DNA of 64,000 bases from Terrimonas sp. (GCF_003075435.1 NZ_QCZJ01000001.1:372001-436000); one strand, 5' to 3'; counted from the stretch's first letter, positions 1-9,411 are shown. Numbers and translations: made by a program. The notes: generated by a model from the letters alone, not told the origin.

Positions 1-521
1 CAGGCACACTGATTGCCTGCAACTCCGGCGCCAACACCCATACTGAAGCATCTCCGGGAACAGCTGTTGAAACGCACTCGCAGGCAGGCGTGGTAGATAA
101 CATCTCTCAGCCAAATGTAGTGCAGGTCGCCATTGGCAGTGCAGACCACAGTACTTTGGTGAAAGCAGTAAAAGCTGCCGACCTGGTGACTTCGCTGAGC
201 AATGCAGGCCCTTTTACAGTGTTTGCTCCCACCAACGCTGCTTTTGACAAGCTCCCGGCAGGCACAGTGGAAGACTTGCTGAAACCCGGAAAGAAAGACG
301 CTTTAATTGATGTTTTGCAGCATCATGTGTACGTGGGCGTGCTTAAAGCCGGACAACTGCAGGACGGCCAAAGCCTTGGTATGGTGGATGGAAAAAATAT
401 AACGATCAAAATAGTAAACGGCAAGCCGCTGATCAACGGAAAGGCAAATATCGTTGCTTCCGTGCCGGCGTCAAACGGGATCGTTCATGTAATAGACGAG
501 GTGTTAACACCCGCGCAATAG
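1..521 (+). CDS. Fasciclin (FAS1) domain lipoprotein, 5' end outside the window
   Basis: The reading frame is open from base 3, so the true start lies upstream; a GTG at 90 is in frame but is not the natural start. The first visible residues include LIAC, a lipobox, so the protein is probably an exported lipoprotein with a short Thr/Ser-rich linker. One FAS1 domain follows, with both hallmark boxes visible: GPFTVFAPTNAAFDKL near the start and GIVHVIDEVLTP at the end. FAS1 domains are cell-surface adhesion modules of about 130 residues, and this one looks complete. A clear terminator follows the stop. Family assignment is firm; the ligand is unknown. Confidence 0.93.
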   Translation, partial: GTLIACNSGANTHTEASPGTAVETHSQAGVVDNISQPNVVQVAIGSADHSTLVKAVKAADLVTSLSNAGPFTVFAPTNAAFDKLPAGTVEDLLKPGKKDALIDVLQHHVYVGVLKAGQLQDGQSLGMVDGKNITIKIVNGKPLINGKANIVASVPASNGIVHVIDEVLTPAQ

Positions 522-542
522 ATTTTTACACTATGACTGTAT

Positions 543-575
543 AAACAGGAGTTTCCAAGGGCTCCTGTTTTTGTT
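543..575 (+). terminator. Rho-independent terminator after the fasciclin gene
   Basis: A perfect 9-bp inverted repeat (AAACAGGAG at 543-551, CTCCTGTTT at 562-570) is followed directly by TTGTTT. It lies 21 bases after the fasciclin stop codon. Confidence 0.8.
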
Positions 576-761
576 TATCAGGCATATTGATGACAAAGTG
601 CATATCAGAGGTTGCTGTTTAACGGCCTCACCTGTTTTTTCTATGCCACAAATTCCGGCGTCCTGCGCGGCAGGATCATACTCTTTCACTATAATATTTC
701 GCCAGCCGACAGAGATAATTCCCGGCGCTGCATTTGCCTGATCGTATACGCTGTTGTGATG

Positions 762-1610
762 TTACAAATCCTTAAACTGTGTTGGCGTCATGCCGGTTTG
801 CAATCTGAAGAACTTTGAAAAATTAGCGTGATCGTAAAACCCCAGCGCATACACTATATCCTTTACCGACATTTCCGAAACCTTCAACAGCCGCTTTGCC
901 TCCAGTAAAATGCGGTCGTAGATAAGCGAGGAAGCGGCCGCATGCAGGTTTTTCCTGCAAACAATATTGAGATAATTGGCAGAGATATGCAGCTTACCGG
1001 CATAAAATGCTACCGAATGCTCCTGCTTAAAATGCTGGTCAACCAGGGCTATATATTTTGTTATAACAGGGTTGGAATGATATCCCTCAAAATCTCCGGA
1101 AGCGCTTTCCACGATCTTGCTGATCAGCAAGCAGATCAACTGGCAACGGGTTTGCACAAGCTCCCAGGCAGTGTTTGTTCCGCTCAATTCTTTTTGGATC
1201 GCCCTGAATTCATACAGCAGCAATTGATAATGCGCTTCTGAAATATTCATTACAGGATGGCTCTGGTAATAGGATGCAGAGAACCGCAGAGAAGGGCGGA
1301 ACCACTCAAACCATTCGCGGCTGATCATCAGTTGGTAGCCGATGGTTTGCTGCGTCATTTTCCACTGGTGCACCTGGCCGGGAAAAAGCAGGTGAACCTG
1401 GTGGCTTTTGATCCTGTGAGGTATAAAATCTATCGTATGTGTGCCGCTGCCACGCTCAAACAGCATGATCACAAAAAAATCATGCTTATGCGGATCATCA
1501 ATCGAATGCGCTCCCCTCAGCTCATGAAATAAAACATTACAGCGCGTGGACTGGCCTTCGCTGAACCCGCTGATGCTTAAAACCGGGAAGTGACCGGGCG
1601 GATGCTTCAT
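762..1610 (-). CDS. AraC-family transcriptional regulator
   Basis: This 282-residue protein has the usual AraC layout. The N-terminal half is a cupin-like sensing domain (HKHDFFVIMLFERG, then a glycine-rich turn and LLFPGQVHQW). The C-terminal 95 residues hold the double helix-turn-helix, including SVKDIVYALGFYDHANFSKF and the closing TGMTPTQFK. The start at 1610 gives a normal family length. It faces the fasciclin gene tail to tail, and the 240 bases between them carry no gene. Its targets are not evident; the ankyrin and amidohydrolase genes lie on the same strand but upstream, 70 bases away, so they need not be regulated by it. Confidence 0.9.
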   Translation of the reverse strand: MKHPPGHFPVLSISGFSEGQSTRCNVLFHELRGAHSIDDPHKHDFFVIMLFERGSGTHTIDFIPHRIKSHQVHLLFPGQVHQWKMTQQTIGYQLMISREWFEWFRPSLRFSASYYQSHPVMNISEAHYQLLLYEFRAIQKELSGTNTAWELVQTRCQLICLLISKIVESASGDFEGYHSNPVITKYIALVDQHFKQEHSVAFYAGKLHISANYLNIVCRKNLHAAASSLIYDRILLEAKRLLKVSEMSVKDIVYALGFYDHANFSKFFRLQTGMTPTQFKDL

Positions 1611-1679
1611 ACAGCTTCAAAACTTGTTGCTTAAAAATAGGACATTCCGAACCAATACCCGGCGCTTATTCCTGCGCCT

Positions 1680-2348
1680 CTATCTTTCCAGTATTTCGGC
1701 GATCTCCTTAAAGCCCCTCGACCGTGCATGTTGTAAAGGCGTGACGCCATCTTTATCCGCAATGGTAAGGTTGGCGCCGGCATCTTTCAGTATCTGTACG
1801 ATCTGCCGGTAGCTTTCACTTCCGTTGCCCAAAATAACAGCCTCTAACAATGCCGTCCAGCCGAGGCGGTTCACATGATCAATGGGAAAACCTTTTGTAT
1901 TAGCCAGTATTGTAACGGTTTCCACATGCCCCCGCTCGCAGGCAGGGATCAATGCCGTGCCGTTGTAGCGGTTGAACCGATCAAAGCGTGCGCCGTTCGC
2001 TAAAAACAGCTTTACCAAAGCGGTTTGCCCGCTGGCGCCTGCATAAAGGAACGGACTGTCAAGGTTATCAGCCTGCAGGTTCACATCAGCTCCGTGTGTT
2101 ACCAATAGCTTTGCCATCTCCGCCTGCTGCTGTATAGTAGCGATCAGCAATAATGACCGCCCGCTTTTATCTCTTGTATTCACATCCGCACCGCCGCTCA
2201 ACAGCTTCTTCACAGCCTCCATATCATTCTTCTTTACAGCCTCAATAATATTTTGTTGCTTATGCATTGTATAAGTTGAAGGTTCAATAATAGTCGGCTG
2301 ACATGCATTAAAAATGACGAATGAAAATAACAATAGCAATAGCTGCAT
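1680..2348 (-). CDS. Ankyrin-repeat lipoprotein
   Basis: I place the start at 2348 because the protein then begins MQLLLLLFSFVIFNACQ, a good lipoprotein signal peptide with lipobox FNAC. A longer start at 2387 would overlap the upstream gene and bury the signal. The mature part is about six ankyrin repeats of roughly 33 residues (GADVNTRDKSGRSLLLIA, HGADVNLQADNLDSPFLYAG, NRLGWTALLEAVILG, DKDGVTPLQHARSRG). Such repeats form a protein-binding solenoid, here probably in the periplasm. It starts 16 bases after the stop of the amidohydrolase gene, so the two are likely co-transcribed. Partner unknown. Confidence 0.85.
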   Translation of the reverse strand: MQLLLLLFSFVIFNACQPTIIEPSTYTMHKQQNIIEAVKKNDMEAVKKLLSGGADVNTRDKSGRSLLLIATIQQQAEMAKLLVTHGADVNLQADNLDSPFLYAGASGQTALVKLFLANGARFDRFNRYNGTALIPACERGHVETVTILANTKGFPIDHVNRLGWTALLEAVILGNGSESYRQIVQILKDAGANLTIADKDGVTPLQHARSRGFKEIAEILER

Positions 2349-2364
2349 AGCCGGAATATTTAAT

Positions 2365-3696
2365 TTAAAATACCACCTTCCCCTCATAGATCAGCGACTC
2401 CACCTGCGAAACCCTCGACACCGCTTCGGCAGAGCAACTGGCATTCAAAAGTACCAGGTTGGCTTTGTAACCTGCCTTAGGCCATTGGCGGTTGCCTTTA
2501 TCATTCAACGGCAGCACACCGGCTGTTGCCAGCCCCAGGCTTCTCGACAAACCGAACTCGGTAGAATAGCCATATAGTTGCGCCGCCAGGTTGGCTTTGT
2601 GCAGCACACTGCCTGTGCCGAAAGTATTCCAGTGATCTACAATGCTGTCGTTACCGGTCATTACTTTCACTTTGTGTTTATACAATGTGGGAATGGGCAT
2701 GATCAGTCCGCCGAATGGAATGGTGGAGTTGATGCCTATTTGTGCAGCACCCAGCTTTTCAGCGATCTCTTCCTGCCTGGCGTTGTCTAATTTTCCCAGC
2801 ACAAAGCAATGACTGATGTAGGTCTTTCCTTTCAGCACCGGGTTTTCATTTACCTTGTCTATTAAATATTCCACCGTTTTCAATCCTGATTCGCCTGTTT
2901 CGTGCAGGTGAATGTCAATGCCCTTATTATGATCCAGCGCCAGTTGAACGGTAAAGTCAATCGTTCTTTCAATAGCGCCATCAATAGTGTAAGGATCCAG
3001 TCCTCCAATGAAATCAATATTCATTTTGGCTGCTTCCTTCATGTAAGGAGCGGAGTTGGTATAGAATACACCGTGTTGCGGAAAAGCCACGAGTTCCGCG
3101 CCAAAGCTGTCTTTCCTGTTTTCCAGGGCTTGCTGAAGGTGCGCTAATGATTCCAGCTTAGAGACAGGCTCTATATTCACATGACTACGTGCAAAGCCCG
3201 TGCCTTTTGATTGCAGCAGCTCCATCATTTTTTCCGCTTTGAACGTGGAATTTTTCAGCATTTCAGGGAGTATCTTTTGCTCCAGCGCGATCATTCCCTT
3301 TACGCCGCCTGTTCTTTTCCGCGTTGCCCGCCAGCTATCGCCGTAAAAGGTTTTATCCATGTGGATATGCATGTCCTTAAAAGAAGGCAGCATCAGGTAA
3401 CCTTTTGCATCAATGGCATTGGCGTTGGGCTGGTTGGGAGATATGGCTGCAATGTTGCCGTTCTCTATCTCAATATAAAACAACCCAGTGGTGGTTGCCG
3501 TTACTTCACCGTCCTCGTATACAAAGCCGGTTTCCAGGCGAACATTTTTGAGGCTTAATTTATTTTTACCTGCTGCGGGTGTATTACCCGTAGCAGCTTT
3601 TAAACCCGGTATGCACGGTGTTATGGTTAATCCTGCCATGGCTAAAGCTGAATTTTTGATAAAATTTTTACGGGAGATATTGTTTTGTGCATTCAC
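2365..3696 (-). CDS. Exported amidohydrolase, cytosine-deaminase-like metal-dependent hydrolase
   Basis: The 443-residue protein opens with a Tat-like leader (SRKNFIKNSALAMAG), so it is probably exported. The catalytic part belongs to the amidohydrolase superfamily: a metal-binding HIHMDKTF motif near residue 110, later histidines in DIHLHETGE and ISHCF, and an aspartate in TGNDSIVDHW that would complete the site. This order resembles CodA-type deaminases acting on cyclic amides. The substrate cannot be read from sequence. The ankyrin lipoprotein is the next gene in the same direction. The 245-base gap upstream, shared with the divergent RNase H gene, should hold both promoters. Confidence 0.85.
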   Translation of the reverse strand: MNAQNNISRKNFIKNSALAMAGLTITPCIPGLKAATGNTPAAGKNKLSLKNVRLETGFVYEDGEVTATTTGLFYIEIENGNIAAISPNQPNANAIDAKGYLMLPSFKDMHIHMDKTFYGDSWRATRKRTGGVKGMIALEQKILPEMLKNSTFKAEKMMELLQSKGTGFARSHVNIEPVSKLESLAHLQQALENRKDSFGAELVAFPQHGVFYTNSAPYMKEAAKMNIDFIGGLDPYTIDGAIERTIDFTVQLALDHNKGIDIHLHETGESGLKTVEYLIDKVNENPVLKGKTYISHCFVLGKLDNARQEEIAEKLGAAQIGINSTIPFGGLIMPIPTLYKHKVKVMTGNDSIVDHWNTFGTGSVLHKANLAAQLYGYSTEFGLSRSLGLATAGVLPLNDKGNRQWPKAGYKANLVLLNASCSAEAVSRVSQVESLIYEGKVVF

Positions 3697-3941
3697 CTGT
3701 TATTCTTTTGCAGCAAAAGTACTTTTAACCAGGTTCAGATAAAGGTAGATGTTATAACAGGTACGGTAGGATTTATTATCGTTCATTGGGAATATGTAAT
3801 ACTGCCCCTGAAAAACATCCCAGGATGTCTACAGTACTGATAAATTTTTGTACTAAATTCGACTAACCGTTGGCTAACTGTTAATAAACGTAAATCTGCC
3901 GGTATAAGATATCTCGCAACAGAAAACGCCAAACACCGGGA

Positions 3942-4574
3942 ATGGCAAAAACAAAATATTATGTAGTTTGGGTCGGACGACAGACTGGCGTCTTTGAAAC
4001 ATGGGAAGAGTGCAGCGCGCAAGTATCCGGTTACCCTAAAGCTGTTTATAAATCCTTTAAAACAAGAGAACTGGCAGAACAAGCTTTTAAAAGTTCGAGC
4101 AGGGAATTTATCGGGAAAGATTTTTTTGAATCAGAATTAACTCCCGAACAGCTTGCTTTACTGGGAAGCCCGGTCAAAGAAAGTATTTCAGTTGATGGAG
4201 CCTGGGACACGACAACAGGAGTTGCAGAATACCAGGGTATTCACACAGAAACCGGCAAAATTTTGTTTAAAGGAGGACCATTTGAAGACGGAACAAACAA
4301 TATTGTTGAATTTTTAGCAATTGTTCATGCTTTAGCCTATTGTAAGCAAAATAGCCTGAAACTTCCAATTTACTCAGACAGCAGAAATGCCATTGGCTGG
4401 GTAAAGAACAAAGAGGCAAGAACCAATCATAAGAGAAGTGATAAAAATAAGAAACTGTTTGAACTTATTGACAGAGCAGTTAAATGGCTGAATGAAAACA
4501 CCTATGACAATGAAATACTGAAATGGGAAACGAAAGCCTGGGGAGAAAATCCCGCCGACTTTGGAAGAAAATAA
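3942..4574 (+). CDS. Ribonuclease H with N-terminal viroplasmin-type hybrid-binding domain
   Basis: The 210-residue protein has two parts. Residues 1-50 (KYYVVWVGRQTGVFETWEEC, then GYPKAVYKSFKTRELAEQAF) are the caulimovirus viroplasmin domain that binds RNA/DNA hybrids in RNase H1. Residues 80-210 are an RNase H fold with plausible acidic catalytic residues: Asp in SVDGAWD, Glu in NIVEFLAIVHAL, Asp in YSDSRNAIGW and Asp in ENPADFGRK. It would cleave the RNA strand of RNA:DNA hybrids. The helicase gene follows 33 bases downstream on the same strand, so the two are likely co-expressed. Another RNase H for housekeeping probably exists elsewhere in the genome. Confidence 0.9.
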   Translation: MAKTKYYVVWVGRQTGVFETWEECSAQVSGYPKAVYKSFKTRELAEQAFKSSSREFIGKDFFESELTPEQLALLGSPVKESISVDGAWDTTTGVAEYQGIHTETGKILFKGGPFEDGTNNIVEFLAIVHALAYCKQNSLKLPIYSDSRNAIGWVKNKEARTNHKRSDKNKKLFELIDRAVKWLNENTYDNEILKWETKAWGENPADFGRK

Positions 4575-4607
4575 ACCTTCCTGTTAAACAAACAACTGAA
4601 TAAGCTT

Positions 4608-6785
4608 TTGGAAAATATAATAAAAACCGATTTAAGTGCGCTAAACGATAAGCAGCGTGAAGCGGTTGTTAGCGAGGACAAGCGTATACTGGTTTTAGCC
4701 GGTGCCGGCTCGGGTAAAACAAAAACACTTTTACAGAAAATTATCTACCTGATAGAAGAAAAAGGTGTAAACGCCTCCAGCATACTTGCCATTACATTTG
4801 CCAAAGATGCAACAAATGAAATGATAGACAGATTAATCATTTCAGCAGACACAAGTGGAAACTATAAGAAGCAGCTACTTGACGAAACCTTAAGCAACGT
4901 AAAAAAGGATAAAGAGAGACATATCCAGCAGAAAAATTACGCGTTGACAAATAACCTGACCATCAAAACATTCCATTCATTTTGCTTCAGTATTCTTCGC
5001 GATGACGGAGCTAAGGTATTCGATAATAAATTCAAAATAATCAAAAACACAAAAAAGAACGAAGACGACGAGCTTTCCAAATATACTGCCCGGGAAACTG
5101 CATTCGGAGTAATGCATAAGCTTTTAATCGAACTATGTGAGGATGCCGGCTACTTACTTCAGCTCAAACGATATATACTTGATTATATTATTGACAAAAT
5201 TCACATACAGAATACAGACCAAAGACTTCCACCGAAAGATGGAAAGTATTTCACGACTCTTGACGGAACGAAAGTTCGGTCAAAATCAGAACAATATATT
5301 GCTGACTGGTTTTACAGGCACAACATCAGGTATGAATATGAACCCCGGGTAAATGTAAAAGACTTTCCATTCCGCCCGGATTTTTATATTCCTGATGCAG
5401 ATCTTTATATAGAACATGTCAGCGATAAGAGCTATACGATCAGAGATAAGGAAGAACAATTTAAAAAAGGCAATTTACTATTGATCAAAACCTCAGACAG
5501 CATAACGAAAGACTCAACTCTTTTTAATCAAACGCTTGATGAAATTGTAAAGAACCGGCTGTCATCTTATTATCACAAAACCGTAACCCTCGATTTTAAA
5601 GAGGAATTCAATGGCTATCATGAAAATGTTAAAGAATTTATTCGGCAGATCATAAGAGTTTCAGACATGATCAAGGTTGAAAATACTGACGCCGGTTTTA
5701 TTTTAGAAAAAGGTAGAAATGACCCGCATGAGAGAGTTCGTAATTTTTATGAACTTGCTGTTCCGGTTATCAAAAAATATATTGATTACTGTACAAACAA
5801 ATCCTATCTTGACTATAATGATTTGCTTTCAAAAAGCATTCCACTCTTTAAGAACCATGCTGATATTGCCAATAAATACAGGGAAAAATATAAATACATT
5901 TTAGTAGACGAATTTCAGGATGTAAATACCTTACAGGTAGAGTTAATCAAAGTGCTCTTAACTGAGGACACCCAGCTTTTCTGCGTTGGAGATGACTGGC
6001 AAAGTATTTACGGATTTATGGGATCAAACATAAGTTATATTATAGATTTTGAAAAACACTTTGCCAACTCGAAAATAATAACACTCAGCTTGAATTATAG
6101 AAGCACGCAAAACATAGTTGGCGCGAGTAATGAAGTAATCAGTTACAACAAATTCAAAATAGACAAAGATGTTCAGGCTTCTAAGATCTCTGAGCACAAA
6201 ATAGTTGTTTATTCAGGAAACAACAGAGAAGAAAATATTCAGTTCTGTATTGATAATATAAAGGAATTGGCAAATGAGGGAGTGAGCAATGACGAAATCC
6301 TGTTTCTCTACAGAAGAAAAAAAATGTACACCTCCTATTTAACCCGGTTTAAAGACGAAGGACTAAGTGTTCAATCAAAAACGATCCATGGCGCCAAAGG
6401 GCTTGAGGCAAAAATTGTATTTATCATCGGCTTAACAGAAGGATATGGAGGCTTTCCTGACATTTGGATGGAGGACAGGATTTTTCAGATAATCAAAAAA
6501 GCTGACCATGATTTGCTATTGGAAGAAGAAAGAAGATTATTTTATGTTGCCATTACGAGAGCCAAAGACAAACTGTTCCTCATCACAGAAAGGGGAAATG
6601 AATCAAGCTTTTTAAAAGAAATTACCGAAGCATTTACTGTAAGAACATCAAACCCCATGAAATCAGTAGTTGACAGGATAATTACTTGCAGCAGTTGCCT
6701 CAGCACATTAGAGAAGCTTTGGGTTTTTTGCCCTTATTGCGGACAGAAAGTATCCGAACAGACCGGGAGACAGGAAAACAAATAA
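4608..6785 (+). CDS. UvrD/Rep-type helicase with inserted nuclease-like domain and C-terminal zinc ribbon
   Basis: I accept a TTG start at 4608: an in-frame stop lies at 4572 and no ATG precedes the conserved start. The 725-residue protein has superfamily 1A helicase motifs: Walker A AGAGSGKT (31-38), motif II VDEFQDVN (about 432), QSIYGF, and motif VI YVAITRAKDKL (about 645). Around residues 219-275 an insertion reads KSEQYIADWFYRHNIRYEYE, then FRPDFYIPDADLYIEH. This has the Glu / Pro-Asp / Glu pattern of PD-(D/E)xK-like nuclease folds known from some UvrD/HelD-like proteins. The last 30 residues hold two CxxC pairs (CSSC, CPYC), a zinc ribbon. Pairing with RNase H suggests R-loop or hybrid processing, or a defence role. 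Confidence 0.88.
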   Translation: MENIIKTDLSALNDKQREAVVSEDKRILVLAGAGSGKTKTLLQKIIYLIEEKGVNASSILAITFAKDATNEMIDRLIISADTSGNYKKQLLDETLSNVKKDKERHIQQKNYALTNNLTIKTFHSFCFSILRDDGAKVFDNKFKIIKNTKKNEDDELSKYTARETAFGVMHKLLIELCEDAGYLLQLKRYILDYIIDKIHIQNTDQRLPPKDGKYFTTLDGTKVRSKSEQYIADWFYRHNIRYEYEPRVNVKDFPFRPDFYIPDADLYIEHVSDKSYTIRDKEEQFKKGNLLLIKTSDSITKDSTLFNQTLDEIVKNRLSSYYHKTVTLDFKEEFNGYHENVKEFIRQIIRVSDMIKVENTDAGFILEKGRNDPHERVRNFYELAVPVIKKYIDYCTNKSYLDYNDLLSKSIPLFKNHADIANKYREKYKYILVDEFQDVNTLQVELIKVLLTEDTQLFCVGDDWQSIYGFMGSNISYIIDFEKHFANSKIITLSLNYRSTQNIVGASNEVISYNKFKIDKDVQASKISEHKIVVYSGNNREENIQFCIDNIKELANEGVSNDEILFLYRRKKMYTSYLTRFKDEGLSVQSKTIHGAKGLEAKIVFIIGLTEGYGGFPDIWMEDRIFQIIKKADHDLLLEEERRLFYVAITRAKDKLFLITERGNESSFLKEITEAFTVRTSNPMKSVVDRIITCSSCLSTLEKLWVFCPYCGQKVSEQTGRQENK

Positions 6786-6863
6786 ACTGGTAGCATTGGT
6801 ACGAAAATTGAGCTGTGGCCGAAATGCATTAACAATGCAATGCTGAACTTCTTTCTGCAGATG

Positions 6864-8324
6864 TTAAGCCTTATCATAAATAATCATAACATCAAAATCA
6901 AAGTTCTTTGAAGATCCTTCAAGTGTAATCGTTACCTCTATAGGAAACTCTTTTTTATAAGGATTTCCCTCCCATACTCCCGCCGGGATATTTATTGGTT
7001 GCTCTAATTCAAATACCGGCTGGTACTGATAAGGAGCGGCAATGAGTGCGACCGGTGGCGCTTCCACGGTAGCTGACCCGGCGCTTATACACTTTATCCT
7101 TATATGCAATCCATTCCTGGCAAGCACTGAGCCCCATTCACCGGGATGCTTCCATTCAAATAATGGTGTTAGTATAATCCTGGTGATCTCAATAAATGAG
7201 CCCTGGTGCTGTAGCATAAATTGTTTGCTTCTGTCTGTATCAGTAAAGCGCATCGCCTGATCTTTTTTAAGCACCCCGGTACCTTCAATAGTATAGTTCG
7301 TTCCTGCGCCCTTGCCGAATTGTATGAGTAATTTACTTACCACCATCTCAGCCAGCATTCGTTTTACAGTGGGTAAAGGAATATCAAGTTTACGGGCAAT
7401 TTCTCCTGAGCGTGATCCCGGGTGATTTTCGATAAAGCTGTATATCATTTTCTCCCGTTGTGACAGCATGCTGGCTTTTTTCTGCACTTCCAGCTTAGCC
7501 ATGAGTTGTTGTTGGATATTAAGCAGGCAATCAAAAAAAAATTCCACCCATGGAGCCACCTCCTCCCCGGGGCGGCTCCGCTGGCATTGCATCAGTACTT
7601 TATAATATTCACTTTTGCGGCTTTCAATTTCATGTTCAAAGCTTACGTACTGGATCCACGAATAGCCGTGTTTCAGCAGCAACAGCGTACCCAGCAGCCG
7701 GCTTAAACGACCATTACCATCCTGGAAAGGGTGGATGCTTAAAAACTCATATACAAACACAGCAGCTTTTATTAAAGGCAATGTTTTTGAATCCGAATAA
7801 TACCATTCCACCAAACTGCTCATCGCATCTTGTGTAGCAAAGCCCGGGTCTGTTGTTTTAAAAATGATCCTTGTTGTTCCGTCTGCTTCCTTTGCCTGAA
7901 CCATATTGCTTTGCTGCTTGTAGTCTCCTCTGTGCCAGCCATCTTTCCTGCTGTATTTCATTAAACCGTTGTGCAGGTGCTTCAGGTTCGTTTCAGTAAT
8001 GGCTATATCCTGGTACGACCCGGAAATTAATTCAAGTGTTTCAAAGTAGCCGGCAACCTCCTGTTCATCCCGCTCCTCCAGCCTGGATATAGCCAGGTTT
8101 TTCAATAGTGATTCCACTTCCGCATCTGTCATTTGAGAACCTTCGATTCTTGTGGAAGCTCCTACGCTTCTTACTGTTGCAATGGCTTTTAGTTGCTTTA
8201 AGGTTTGACCTTCTCTTTTTTCTATCGTTGTCCAGGATGCATCAAAGCGGTCTAACTGGCTGATACGGTTAGACAGTAGCATCCAGTCCGGAGAAAAGGA
8301 AAACGCATATATTTTATCATTCAT
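6864..8324 (-). CDS. Fic-family protein (adenylyltransferase-type) with C-terminal winged helix
   Basis: The 486-residue protein carries the Fic core motif HPFQDGNGR at about residue 200, with the catalytic His and the nucleotide-binding GNGR. Near residues 57-62 the sequence STRIEG fits the (S/T)xxxE(G/N) inhibitory motif, so this is a self-inhibited (class II) Fic protein. A winged-helix region (residues about 290-350, SRSGEIARKLDIPLPTVKRM) follows. The last 110 residues are a beta-rich tail that I do not recognise. It is convergent with the helicase gene. Two blocks of phased repeats lie directly upstream. Fic enzymes usually transfer AMP to a protein target; the target is unknown. Confidence 0.92.
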   Translation of the reverse strand: MNDKIYAFSFSPDWMLLSNRISQLDRFDASWTTIEKREGQTLKQLKAIATVRSVGASTRIEGSQMTDAEVESLLKNLAISRLEERDEQEVAGYFETLELISGSYQDIAITETNLKHLHNGLMKYSRKDGWHRGDYKQQSNMVQAKEADGTTRIIFKTTDPGFATQDAMSSLVEWYYSDSKTLPLIKAAVFVYEFLSIHPFQDGNGRLSRLLGTLLLLKHGYSWIQYVSFEHEIESRKSEYYKVLMQCQRSRPGEEVAPWVEFFFDCLLNIQQQLMAKLEVQKKASMLSQREKMIYSFIENHPGSRSGEIARKLDIPLPTVKRMLAEMVVSKLLIQFGKGAGTNYTIEGTGVLKKDQAMRFTDTDRSKQFMLQHQGSFIEITRIILTPLFEWKHPGEWGSVLARNGLHIRIKCISAGSATVEAPPVALIAAPYQYQPVFELEQPINIPAGVWEGNPYKKEFPIEVTITLEGSSKNFDFDVMIIYDKA

Positions 8325-8330
8325 GTATGA

Positions 8331-8412
8331 TTCGATTTGATACGTTAATATACGATTAATAATCCTACCAAAAAATAATTAATACGATTTGATGCGATTA
8401 TATTCGATTATC
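8331..8412. promoter_or_regulatory. Two blocks of three 10-bp phased repeats upstream of the Fic gene
   Basis: CGATT (or CGTTA) recurs at 8333, 8343 and 8353, then at 8385, 8395 and 8405. Spacing is exactly 10 bp inside each block, one helical turn, and the blocks are 52 bp apart. The first block starts 7 bases upstream of the Fic start codon. This is the geometry of a cooperative operator; the Fic protein's own winged helix is an obvious candidate reader. Confidence 0.55.
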
Positions 8413-9006
8413 AATCTAACTTTAGTACTGACTTCGGGATGTCCGGATAAATTGCGAGAGTAAATTTTCAGGGACATAGACCCATCCTTAGGTGCCAATG
8501 ACAAACAGGAGAGTACATGTTGAACAGTAGTGCAAAATGTTGAACGATTGCACTACCGCTGAATGCTGCACAGCAATCATACCGACCCTAAACCGAAGGT
8601 CGGGAAGGCATCTGCTTCCCGCCAACATTCTTCTCCTGTATACACTACATTCTAACAGATTCCTCCTTCGTGCCAATGACGTATTTTCTAATCGACTATT
8701 TATCAATACTATAAATCCTCGTCATGGCCTTATTGATTTTGCACAGCAAATTTTTTAGTCGGAATACAGGCTGGAGAGCGTGTTGAACAACAGTAATTGG
8801 CAACTAATAAAATTTATTACCTGCCAAAAGTGAATCCAAAAAGATAGGTTTGGCAACCAATAACTAAAGTTGCCGGAGCCGGCTTTTGACCTTTTCAAAC
8901 TTGCATTTATGATCTGTATTTCTCTTCGTATTTCTTTTTGTATGAAATACTGATACTATTGTAACTATTTTTTCTTCCTGGCTATTTTATAAATCAGTAT
9001 AAGTCA
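8413..9006. other. Gene-free stretch with a decayed palindromic repeat
   Basis: I see no convincing gene here. Around 8488-8690 the sequence resembles a worn copy of the dispersed structured repeats found later: a segment reading GTTGAACAGTAGTGCAAAA, and an inverted partner around 8655-8680 reading CAGATTCCTCCTTCGTGCC. The rest (8760-9006) is AT-rich with nothing recognisable. Confidence 0.4.
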
Positions 9007-9177
9007 TCATTTCGAAGTGCGCTTTTTCTTCAGCCTGGCAATATCTTTATCTATGTCTGCCATAGAATAACCCTTTTCCTTACCGCTATCCCATGCTTCA
9101 TACCTTTTTTGAAGGTCATCAACAATGAACTTATCATTCCACCACTTTAGCTTTTTAGTAATAGTGTCTTTAAGCAT
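9007..9177 (-). CDS. Small hypothetical protein, possible antitoxin-like remnant
   Basis: A 56-codon frame runs from ATG at 9177 to TGA at 9007. The product is highly charged (MLKDTITKKLKWWNDKF at the start, RLKKKRTSK at the end) with an acidic/basic helix in the middle. It starts 8 bases after the stop of the broken PIN gene and runs in the same direction, so it was probably part of the same operon. I do not recognise the family. Its size and position suggest an accessory or antitoxin-like protein, but that is inference only. Confidence 0.4.
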   Translation of the reverse strand: MLKDTITKKLKWWNDKFIVDDLQKRYEAWDSGKEKGYSMADIDKDIARLKKKRTSK

Positions 9178-9185
9178 TATACCTC

Positions 9186-9411
9186 TTAAAAGAAATCAGA
9201 TAATTGATTGAGTTCTATTTTTCTAACTTCAAAAAATACACCGTTCAAATGATCAAAATCACTATCGGTTGTTACAAGTTGCAGATCAAGTAACCCGGCA
9301 AGCGATGCTATCCAAAGGTCGTTTTTACCCATATTTCTGGGTGTAAGAAAATTATATTCTCCAAATAACGGGTTACGCCTTTGTGTCAAAAAGCAAATGC
9401 ATACCCGTCAT
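9186..9411 (-). pseudogene. PIN-domain toxin (VapC type), internally deleted
   Basis: The ATG at 9411 overlaps the antitoxin stop (ATGA), the usual coupling in VapBC pairs. The frame begins MTGMHLLFDTKA, which matches the start of a PIN domain including its first metal-binding Asp, and then hits TAA. In another frame the sequence goes straight to the C-terminal PIN half: GKNDLWIASLAGLLDLQLVT followed by TDSDFDHL, with the later acidic residues. About 50-60 residues of the middle are missing. So the toxin has lost much of its active site and should be dead. I infer the deletion from PIN family length (about 130 residues). Confidence 0.7.

Noticed and set aside
612-818. Short plus-strand frame after the fasciclin gene
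   Set aside because: It overlaps the end of the AraC gene on the other strand and lacks any domain or start signal.
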